NCBI GenBank assembly: GCA_001662425.1
Contig: BDDC01000867.1
Location: 1-31,424, forward strand
DNA: 31,424 nt
Reading direction: 5' to 3'
Source of the DNA: Chlamydomonas sphaeroides
Lineage: Eukaryota; Chlorophyta; Chlorophyceae; Chlamydomonadales; Chlamydomonadaceae
The notes beneath the pieces are model-generated. The model did no database searches. It had not been told where the DNA came from and saw only the letters and a list, made by a program, of their open reading frames with translations. A program made the position numbers and the translations under genes. Positions 9,601 to 18,645 of the stretch are shown in pieces; position 1 is the first letter of the stretch; each line of letters starts with the position of its first letter.

Positions 9601-12600
9601 CACTCGGGCCCCGCGCCCGACCTGCCCGACCCAGAGGTGCGGCCGGGCCTTGGATTTTCTTTTATGGACTTTTCTTTTTGGAAACATGATGATCGTTTTG
9701 ATGAAGAAAATCAAGGTTGTGCACTGGGGCAGAACCTGGCCGACCCAAAGGTGTGGACGGGCCTCTACATGGACGGTTCCCATAAAACGATGATAATTAT
9801 GATGGTTATGATGATCGTGCACTGTGTAGTGCCGTGTGCGGTACGGTACGACACGGCACGGTACGGCAGCCACCAGCTGTGTGTACGGCGCGCTGCGAGT
9901 GCGGCGGTAGGTAGCAGCGCCCAGCGGTTGCCCCTCCCGCGCCCGGCGCCCGGGTCGGGACGGGAAGCCCAGTGCGCTCGGGCCCGCGAACATGCGGGAG
10001 CTGGGGATGTTGCCTGCACCGAGACCTTCGTCACTGCTATCGCAACCTCTACCCATTTTGTACCTCCCGCCCACAGGAGGAGGAGCAGGAGGAGCCGGAG
10101 GAGGAGGAGCCGGAGGAGGACGAGGCGGAGCAGGGCGGCGGCGGCGGCAGGTGCGCGGCAGGAGAGCCGGGTCAGGGCCGCTACTGAGGGCTCAGCGGCC
10201 CGCGGCACGATGCGGACGCCTATAGCCGCCGCCGGCCTGTTCTGCCAGTGGCAGGACGAAGCGGGAGAACCGTGTAATGCGGTAGCCGTCTGGGGAATGA
10301 GATGATTGGCGACCCTACGCCGCGCCTCTGTAGCCCGAGGAATGTGGCGACCCTACGCTGCGCCTCCGTAGCCCGAGGAATGTGGCGACCCTACGCTGCG
10401 CCTCCGTAGCCCGAGGAATGTGGCGACCCCACGCTACGCCTCCGTAGCCCGAGGAATGTGGCGACCCTACGCTGCGCCTCCGTAGCCCGAGGAATGTGGC
10501 GACCCCACGCTGCGCCTCCGTAGCCCGAGGAATGTGGCGACCCTACGCTGCGCCTCCGTAGCCCGAGGAATGTGGCAACCCTACGCTGCGTCCCGGTGCT
10601 CACGACCTGCCTCGCCTCGCCTCGCCTCGCCTCGCCTCGCCTCGCCTCGCCTCGCCTCGCCTCGCCTCGCCTCGCCTCGCCTCGATCCGGCTCCGTGCCC
10701 TCCCGCCCCCTCCCCCCAACCCACAGGCGGCGGCCGTGCCCCTCGTTCTTCCGCTTCTTCCTGCCGCTGGTCACGCCAGGCGGCAAGTCGCGCACCGCCA
10801 AGGAGGTGCGCCGCTGCTGTCCCTCAGCAGCATTGTTGCGGGCCGCGCGCGCATATCGGGCCGCGCGCCAAAGCCGCCGCCGCCGCCGCATGTTGCGCCG
10901 CCACCGCCACTCTGCCGCACCCTCAACACGCCCACCGCAGCACGACCCCACCGCCGAGGACAGCGACAGCGAGGAGGAGGAGGAGGAGGAGGAGCAGGAG
11001 CCGCAGCAGGATGATGCCACGAGCCAGCGCCGCGCGGCAGACGCGGAGGTGCGGTGCGGAGCATGGGGTTGCCCTGGTGGCCTACCATGCCGCGTGTCTT
11101 TTGGGTTGGTTGCTGCCGGTGGGAGACCCTGCCGCCCCACCGCCCCGGCGGCAGCCCACGGACGGGGCCGTCCAACTGCCGCTGGCTTGCTGTCGCGCCT
11201 GCTGCTGCTGAAGGCGATGGCCCGTTGCTGGCTTGCAATAGGCTGCCGAGCAATGTCGGCAACCCCGCCCCCGTCCCCAGGTGCTGGACGCTATCGTCAA
11301 GCAGGTGGTGCCGCGGGCCGTGCACCTGTACCTGGCGGGCAAGGTGCGGAGGACGATTAGACAGCTTCATAAAGTATATCATGAAGTTGTATGACCTGCG
11401 TTGAGATCAGTACCGTGAAGCAAGTGCGGCCGTGCACCTGTACCTGGCGTGCAAGGCGGGACATGACAGTATCGACAACGCATGATGACTTGATCCCTGG
11501 AAAACATGAAAACGAAGCCGGCAACCATGGGCGGTCGGCAACCGCGAGCGCCGCTGGTTGTGCCGCGGGCCGACAGGGGAGCTCAGCGAGGCCGTGGGGC
11601 AAGGGCATGTGGACACACGCACACGCCTCACACCGGTGCCCGTCCCGCCGGGTTTGGTGCGGAGTGGTTGAGCCAGGGCCTCTGGCCTGGTAGCAACACG
11701 CGCGCGCGTCTGGCAACGCGCTTCACCCCTCGGCCTCGATCCCGCTGCCTGCCCGATCCCTCTGCGTCTGCAGCACCGGTCGGGCCAGCCGGCGCCCGGC
11801 CCCGACGACGACGACGACGAGGGCTTCTCGCTCGTGTCGGGCTCCCCAGCGGGCGACGTGTCGTCGCTGGCGCTGAGCGCACAGCAGGCGCTGCACGCGC
11901 TGCTGGTGGGTGGGCGGTGCGGGCGGGATGGGGTGGGTGGGTAAGGCGATGGGCGGCCGCTTCGGTGGATGTGCGGGATAGCGCAGGGGCTCGAGGCACC
12001 ACCAAGGTGTGAAGTGCATGCTTGGCGCGCACACGGGCACCAAACCACACGCATCGCCCTGCCGCTTACCCCGCCATCTCCCCCTCCCTACCACGCACGC
12101 CGAATGCAAGCGCAGGGCCTGCAGCGGCGCCTGGACGAGCTGGCTGCGAGTCTCAAGCAGGGCGAGTGGGCGGCCGCCCTGGAGCAGTGGCAGCAGGTTG
12201 GCCGGGGTTGGGGCGGGCGCGGGGAATCATGGTATGTGATCATGATGATGTCTGGCCATGTCACGACCTTTGGTTATCACCCTAGCCGGTGCACGTACAC
12301 CCGCGGTGTACATCGTTACAGATCGGTCTACTTGAGGCCACTGGAGGAATACGACACCCTCCTTACGGCCTCAGGTGGCTCGCCTGAGCGCGCAGCGGAG
12401 GTCGCTGCTGGTGGGACCCGCTGGTGAGCGGGGTTGTCGAAATGACTATTGAGGCCATTACACATCTATGAAGAATAACATGAAGGCTACTATAGGGCCC
12501 ATGTTACCTGCTGGTGGGGGCCCCGGGCCAGAGTCGGGCGCCAGAGCGGTGGCGAGCCGCCCTCGGCCCCCAACGCCGCCGGGCTGTGCCTCCCTTCTGC

Positions 12601-15239
12601 CGCCGGCACTCGGGCGGCTGAGCCTCACGTTCCCTTCCGAACCGTTTCTTGCCTGCATCCTCTGCCCTCTCCGCGCCCCTGCATCGCCCCAGGCGCCGCC
12701 TCCAAGCTGTCGCTGCCCGCCTTCTGGCTGCGCGCGCTGCGCGGCACGGACGCGGGCGCCTGCGCGGTGGCGCGCCGCGACGAGACCGCGCTGGCGGCGC
12801 TGGCTGACGTGCGGTTCGTGTGGGACGAGCGCATGCCCACGCCCGAGCAGCCCACACGCAGCGCCAGGCGTGAGTGGGTGGGGTTGCCACATTTGGAGAC
12901 GAGGACAACCCTTGCGTGACGGTCAAACATGGTTGCTGGCAGCGCCGGGCCCAAGCTGGCGGCTTGGAGCTTGCACGCTCCCTCTGTCACTCCCTCGGGA
13001 CGCCCACCCATCCCCCTGCCTGCCGGCCGCAGTGGAGCTGGAGTTCCTGCCCAACCCCTACTTCGCCAACTCGGTGCTCACCAAGACCTTCACCTTCATA
13101 GCGCCCGGCGGCTCGCTCAACAAGATGGGCGTGCAGTCGTACCAGGTGCGGCCCGCGTTGCCGGCTTCCGTGGAGGACCATGATCAGCTCACTTGCTGTC
13201 GTGGGTTTGATGCAACTCATGATTGGCCATGGTGCGGTACCGGTAGTATCCCAAGCCATTCGGCAACCCCACCTGTGCCCGCTGCCGCCGCAGGCGGAGC
13301 TCATCCAGTGGCGGCCAGGACGCGACCTGACGCACCGCAGCCCGCCCGGGGCCGCCGAGGACCAGGACGGCGGCCACGGCCACGGCCACGGCGGGGGCCG
13401 GTCCGGCAGGGGCCGGCGGCCCGTGCCCAGCTTCTTCTGGCTCTTCAGCAACGACACGGGTCAGTGGCACACTTGTTTCTTAGTTGTTATACGTTTGATA
13501 TCACGTCATACTGTACCCGTGAGGGGCGCAACGGACCGTGCACAGCGTCTCCTGACCAAAATCGGCAGCGACCCCAAGCTTGCGCATTCGTACGGCATGT
13601 CGTACGGAGTATGTCGTACGGTATGTCGTACGTGGTCGGCCGCATGGTGGGGCCGCTGAGGCCCCTTCCTGCTGCGGCCGCGGTGTGCTGCCCGGCCCTC
13701 CCGCAGGCGCGCTGTGCCGCGCGTTCAACATCAACGGCCAGAGCAGGGCGGCGCAGGCCGAGGCGTTCCGGGTGGGGCAGGCTGGGTTTGGCCATCTCCT
13801 CACACACAACCTCACAGAACCTGTTCACAACGTATTTAGGCATGTATTTGGTCGGGGGCGCCCCGGTGTGGGTTTGCGGGACGGCTAGCCCGGCTGTGTG
13901 CGCCGCGCGGCCAGCGACTGCGCCCCCGCCCGCCCATCCGCCCCGCGCCGGCCCCAGGCTCAGGAGGAGTTCCTGGGCGAGGTCATCAACGGGCTGGTCT
14001 TCTTCGGCGGCCGCGTCGCGGCGCAGGTGGGTCCAATGCTGAGGCCCTGAACCGCACCTTCCGCTGGTCAGAGCTCGGCCCGTGGCTCGGATGGAGGGAG
14101 GGCCGCGGACGTGGCGGAAAGCTCCCCACGTGCAGAGGCGGCGGGGCAGCAGCTTGCGCCCCCGCCCGTCTGACTGCCTGGCTAGGGGCCCGCGCAGCCG
14201 TGAGGTGTTGATGCTAGGGGCTTGAGCGGACTCTATAGGAACCCGACCGCACCCCAGGGGGCGATGTCGAGGGAGTGCAGCACCGTGTAGACGGCTGGCG
14301 TGGACCGCGCTTCTCATCGTTCGCCGCCGCCACCCAACGTTGGCCGCCCCACACAACCGCGGTGCCCTGCCGCGGAGCCCCATCGGCGAGACGGGCCGTT
14401 GCCATGCAAGGCTATCAGACGTTGTGGATACCGGTACGGCAGGTACTGTAGGTTCGTGTGCTTCGACATTGGCCCTTTGACTGTATGTGGTGGTCGTCTG
14501 CCGCAGTGCCCCGTGGACGTGACGGACCTGGGCGACGAGCGCGAGGACGAGGAGGACGAGGAGGAGGACAGCGAGGAGGAGGACGAGGACGAGGTGGGCG
14601 GGGGCCCTGGGGATGGGGGCGAGCCTGGCCGGGAATGCTCTGGTGCTCTGCTGCATGTCTGTCCCTGAGCCCATCCTCACGCGCACTCCCCGGGTTCATC
14701 CGCGCACGGCCACGCAGGTCGCCGAGGACGGCGATGGCGAGGCGGCCGCCGCGGCGCGCGCCGCCCGCCGCGCCGCGCCGCGCGGGGGCCGCGGCCGTGG
14801 CGGCGGCGGCGAGGGTGCTGGCGGCGACGGCGTCAGCCTGCTGCGGCGGCTGTTCCGCGGGCCCGGCGGCCTGGCGATGGGCGCGCTGGTGCTGGTGCTG
14901 GCGCTGGCGCAGGTATCAGGAGAGCCGCAGCATCAAGTTATCCTAGCCTCACAATAGATTCATGGTACTCTCATAATGGACTTACAAACAGCTGTCGCAG
15001 GGACTCGGAAGCCCACGACATGCCAGGAGGGCTGGCAGCAGGAGCCGGGGCTGTGGTAGCGGCTCATGCGCTCGTGGCCTCCAACAGCGATATGGCTTGG
15101 CGCTGATTGTGTCCTGGGGAAGGGGAAGGCGACTGCCTGGCACCAACCGCTCGCCCGCCCGCCCGCCCGCCCCGTACCGCAGGTGCTCATCTTCCTGGAC
15201 ACGCTGGAGTACGTGCGAGCGAAGTTCGGACTGGTGTGA
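6614..15239 (+). CDS. Tandem-NAP histone-chaperone-like protein with C-terminal membrane tail
   Basis: Twenty-four exons join without a frame break: 6614-6658, 7005-7099, 7377-7425, 7533-7673, 7846-7938, 8539-8580, 8738-8857, 9210-9389, 9568-9636, 10077-10150, 10727-10805, 10941-11048, 11281-11343, 11774-11905, 12116-12196, 12375-12423, 12693-12869, 13033-13145, 13294-13459, 13707-13771, 13958-14026, 14507-14593, 14718-14912, 15183-15239. They encode 782 aa. NAP domain 1 (about 16-386): dimerisation-type helix ending AELVTGRSEP, FFWLNAL (102-108), VEFHFAPNPYFTNK (142-155), PSFFRFFLPL, final helix VLDAIVKQVVPRAVHLYL. Domain 2 (about 431-670): FWLRAL, LEFLPNPYFANSVLTKTF, IQWRPGRDLT, SFFWLFSND. 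Acidic tracts follow or interrupt both, as is usual for histone chaperones. Residues 751-769 are a single hydrophobic segment preceded by RRLFRG and followed by about 13 residues, as in tail-anchored proteins. NAP proteins bind histones as dimers; two domains in one chain suggest a built-in dimer (inference). The start has a good context (gccATGgcc). Two adjacent genes are possible, but no start codon or intergenic gap separates the domains. Confidence 0.85.
7948..8070 (+). repeat. ~93-bp diverged tandem duplication in NAP intron 5
   Basis: GGTACACAAACTGTAGTATTCC (7948 onward, just after the exon 5 donor) recurs as GGTACACAATGTGGTAATCC at 8041. The repeat continues into lower-GC TGATGATG-rich sequence that suggests a further decayed copy. 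Confidence 0.6.
9066..9095 (+). repeat. Decayed copy of the exon 8 splice acceptor inside NAP intron 7
   Basis: These 30 bp match 23 of 30 bp at 9204-9233, which span the CAG acceptor and the first bases of exon 8 (shared core CGCGAGGAGGCC). The copy lies 138 bp upstream of the real acceptor and still has a CAG at the same place. A low-GC stretch separates the two. Confidence 0.6.
9601..9764 (+). repeat. 114-bp duplication of the exon 9 end within NAP intron 9
   Basis: The last bases of exon 9 and the donor (9621-9650) recur at 9735-9764 with 26 of 30 identities (CCTGsCCGACCCArAGGTG). Similarity extends weakly to both sides (CACTsGGG upstream; TGATGATCG-like sequence downstream). The second copy is inside the intron and is not needed for the reading frame. 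Confidence 0.8.
10309..10590 (+). repeat. 38-bp minisatellite, 7.4 copies, in NAP intron 10
   Basis: Units start at 10309, 10347, 10385, 10423, 10461, 10499 and 10537, with a partial unit at 10575. The unit begins GCGACCCTACGCTGCGCCTC and ends CCGAGGAATGTG; copies differ at only a few C/T or A/G positions. It makes intron 10 one of the longest in the gene and creates long spurious antisense frames. Confidence 0.97.
10611..10683. repeat. CTCGC pentanucleotide repeat, ~15 copies
   Basis: Uninterrupted (CTCGC)n follows the 38-bp minisatellite in intron 10 and lies just before the pyrimidine tract of the exon 11 acceptor (AG at 10725-10726). Length changes would alter the branch-site neighbourhood. 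Confidence 0.97.
11281..11572 (+). repeat. Exon 13 and two decayed copies within NAP intron 13
   Basis: Exon 13 (11281-11343) is echoed at about 11414-11456. GCCGTGCACCTGTACCTGGC plus eight more bases is repeated with one mismatch out of 28, 112 bp downstream, but the copy lacks about 8 bp and is frameshifted. A third fragment at 11556-11572 matches GGTGGTGCCGCGGGCCG with one mismatch, the very part missing from the second copy. Confidence 0.85.
13588..13635. repeat. TCGTACGG-based short tandem repeat in NAP intron 19
   Basis: Four imperfect units of 10-14 bp, each beginning TCGTACG and mostly ending in ATG, lie in a row. CGTACG is palindromic, so the array can also fold on itself. Confidence 0.8.
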
Positions 15240-16547
15240 GCCGCGGCCGCGCCGCGCCGCCTGTCGCACGGGTCGGGGTGCGGGGCAGCCGGGCGTGCGT
15301 GCCGGCTTCTGCTGCTGCGGTGGTCACGCGGGTACCGCCGTGTGGGAGCACTCGGGCGACATGGGCGGCAGTGGCCGGCGGTGGCGGTGCTGGCGGTGCT
15401 GAGGGGCCGGGCCGGGGTCGGAGGTGGCGCGAGCGCGCGCTGTGTGGGTGGGAATGAGCCGGCCACGGAGCCGCGCAAGTCGTGTGTGGCGGCGCCAGGC
15501 GCCAGGCGGCAGGTGGACCACGGCCAGCGGCCGCTGGGCGAGGCGTGGGAGCTGGCGCGATGGTGGGGGCTGGGGGCTGGCAGGAGGGGTGCCGGGTGTG
15601 TGTCGGTTGCCGGCCGTGTGCCCTAGGGGTGGGGCGGGGGTGGGCCTCGCAGCCCCTGTGCAGCGCTGGACACGGCGCCAGTGACGCGGTGGAGGGTGTG
15701 GAGGCTGTGTGTGTGGGGGGGGGGCTGCCAAGGGCTGCGCGACGCCACGTCCGGCGCGTTGTGGTGCTGCTCGGCTATGCGCCGCCGTGCTGCTGGCGTC
15801 TGCTGGGCGCAGCCACTGGCTGTGCCAGCAGCTAGCCGGGCTGCCGCGCAGCCGCGCAGCCGCACAACGAACGGCCCTGCCACACAACGGTGTCGCAGCC
15901 GCGCTGCGTGTCTCAGCAGCGGGACCATGAAGCCATGGCAGCCGTCAGCAGACCCCCCCACACGCCGCCACCAGAGGACCCCCCCACGGTGGCCGCCATT
16001 AGAGGACCCCACACGCCGTGGCGCCCAGCGCTCCCAGCAAGCGCGCGCCGTGGGTCACCAAACCGCCGCCCACTCGGACCCTGCCCGGTGGCAAGCGCCT
16101 GCCGCACAGAGCGCCGCCGCCGCCTCTCCCCCGCAGCAGCAGGGCTACGAAGCCGTTGCAGCCATCACTGCTACTGCGTACCAAGCTCATCTTGCTACAA
16201 GGCCCCACATGCGTATCGCGGCCACCGTCCTCAAGAACCGCACGGCCCTGGCCAGGACACCGCCCTCGCCTCGCCACGCCGTCACGCTGTCTGCTGCGGG
16301 CCAGCTCCAAGCCGTACACTGCCTTACCCCTCGCCCTCGCCCCGCTGCCTGCCGCTGCCGAGCTTCCCAGCGCCGCCGCGACTCGTGCGCACCTAGCTAG
16401 CGCCCTGGACTAGAACCGCCAACCGCTGCCCAGCTGGCCCAGTGCCCGGCGCGCTCCGGCCCCAGCGCCTGGCGGGCCATTGCGCCCTTCTGATCCCAGC
16501 CCCCCAATTGCACCAGCCCACCACCCGCTCCAGCTTAGGCTGCCGTA
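15240..16547. other. Tail-to-tail intergenic region (NAP and protease 3' ends)
   Basis: Both genes end toward this region, so it holds two 3' UTRs. No TGTAA (plus) or TTACA (minus-strand signal) was found near either stop. It contains a run of about ten G at 15716-15725 and two similar units at about 15958-16020 built on AGAGGACCCC and CCACACGCCG. Long open frames on both strands, such as 15681-16400, have no family motif and follow from high GC. Confidence 0.7.
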
Positions 16548-18613
16548 CTATGCCGTGCTCGGCTCCTGCCCGGCCGCCGCACGAGCGTACAGCAGTATGT
16601 AGGCCTGCGCCTTAAGCACCTGCGCCTCCGCCACCGGCCGAACCTGCGCGGATGGCAACGAGCACCACGCGCGGCAGCGTCAGAGCAAGAGCGTGTGCCC
16701 GGTGCCCTGCTCCGCTGGTAAGTGCACAGTGGCATCAACCGAGCATCTTGCTGTGCTTGCTCATACTCTGCCTACTGACCTGCGTGTCGCTAATGTAGTA
16801 CCACTGGGGCGCACCGCCGGCGACGGGATTGGAGCGCCGCACATAGGCCACCTGCAAGGAAACGCGTCACCGGGGGTTCAGGCTCCCCCACGTGGCCTCA
16901 GCCGGGGCGCCGCAACCCGCCAGGTCACGACTACACATCGCCGTACCCATCCGTACAACCCGTGCCGTACATCCCGTGCCGTACTCACGTAGTGGCCGAA
17001 CCGCATCTGGCCCGAGTGCTCCACCAGGCCCAGCAGCTCGTACCGCCAGTGGCCTGACGGCGCCGCCGGGCCGCCGCCGCCGGCCACCGCCGCCGCCAGC
17101 GCCGAGCGTGGGCTACTTGTGGCGGGCAGGCTGGTGGCGGCGCTAGCCGCCGCCACCACCTTGCTCGCCAGCCCCGCGTCAAAGGGGCTCGCGGCGTCGC
17201 CGGAGCTGGCCTCCGCTGCGACGGCGCCGGCGTCAGAGGCCGCGGCCGCTGCGGCCGCCGGGGGCCCGCTGGGCTCGGCGCCGGGCGGCGCCGCCGGGCT
17301 CGCTGGCGTGGCAGATGCCGGTTGGGAAATGAATGGCCCAAGGTCCAGGGTCAGATCGAAGGCCACCTGCGCGGGCGGTGGGCGGTGGCAGGTGTGGAGC
17401 TGCATTAGCGGGCGCCTGGCATGGGCCCCGTTAAGTCTTGGCCAGCACATTTGGCACAGTAAGGGCGTAACCGGCGTGGAGGTCACTACCGGACATCTAC
17501 CGTACGCCCGTACTCCGCCGTACTCACGTGCTTATCGACCTTGCTCAGCCGGCCGCGGTGGTCAATGGCGAAGCGCTTTAGGTGCAGCAGCAGCAGCGGC
17601 GGCGCCGAGCGCAGTGAGTACTGCTTCTGCGACGGCCGCAGGAAGCTGGCGCCGCCGCCGCGCGAGCCGCGCAATCCGCCGCCGCCGCCGCTGCTGGTCC
17701 GTCGCAAGCAGCCGCCGGGCGACGCCGGCGGCGGCGGCGACGGCAGGCCTTGCGGCGCAGCGCAGGATGAGGCGCCGGAGGTGGGGATGGAGATGGGGTG
17801 CGACGGTGTCGCGCGCGCAGCGCCGTCAGCCGCGGCCGGCGGCTCCGGGTCCGTGTCGGACTCGGATGAGCCGACGGCCGCATCAACACGGGCGATCGGC
17901 TCGGCCGTGGTGTTCACGGCGGTGCTGCCAGCCACGGCAGCGAAGGCCGACGCGATGGCCCCGGGTGACACCTCCGCGGGTGTTGTGACCACTGGCGTCA
18001 GCAGCGACAGCACCTCATCCATCGACCCAGCGCCGCCGCCGCCGCCGCCGTTGCCGTTGCCGTTGCCGTAGCCGGCGCCGCTGCTGCTGGCGCTGCCGTG
18101 GCCGTTGGCGGCGGCGGCGCTGGCGGGCGCTCCGGTGAGCAGCGCGAGCGCGCCGGCGCACGCGGCGGGCTGGGCCTTGCCGGCCGCCGCTAGCGGCTGC
18201 TTGGCTTGCGCCTTGCTTGGGGCCGCTGACGCCGACGGCGCCAGCGCCAGGTCGTCCATGTCGAACAAGGCGTCCAGCTCGGCCGCGCCTTCCGGCACGG
18301 GCCGACCGTTGGGACGACCGTCGGCGCCGTCAGCGGCAGCGTGGCCGTTGCCATTGGCCGCAGCGTGCGGGTGGGAGTGATGGTGGTGGTGGTGGTGGTG
18401 ATGGTGATGGTGGTGGTGGTGGTGAAGGGCGGGGTCGAGGTTGACGCCATGCAGCGCCGCCGTCGCCGCTGCGGCGGCGCCCATGCTGCCCTCGCTGTCG
18501 GCGCCGTCGGCGCCGTCGGCTGCCGGCACCTCATCCTCGACCTGCAGCCCCATCCCTGGCAGCTCCGCGCAGGCCGGCGCCCGCCCTGCTGCCACCAACG
18601 ACACGCCGCCGCC

Positions 18614-18645
<32 letters not shown>

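Noticed and set aside
9421..10074. 217-codon minus-strand frame with the repeated peptide ARPHLWVGQV
   Set aside because: The repeated peptide comes from the 114-bp intron duplication. The frame overlaps exon 9 and has no family motif.
10391..11140. 249-codon minus-strand open frame with internal repeats
   Set aside because: It is produced by the 38-bp minisatellite and the CTCGC array, whose units lack stops on this strand, plus the complement of exons 11 and 12.
11344..11773. Two separate NAP genes with the boundary in intron 13
   Set aside because: Reading past exon 13 meets TGA at about 11393, so a stop exists, but exon 14 has no nearby in-frame ATG, and both phase and acidic linker fit a continuous protein. 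Kept as the main alternative, not as the annotation.
15681..16400. 239-codon plus-strand frame between the NAP and protease genes
   Set aside because: Low-complexity Arg/Ala/Pro/Thr reading with no motif, overlapped by equally long frames in the other phases; it lies in the expected 3' UTR region.
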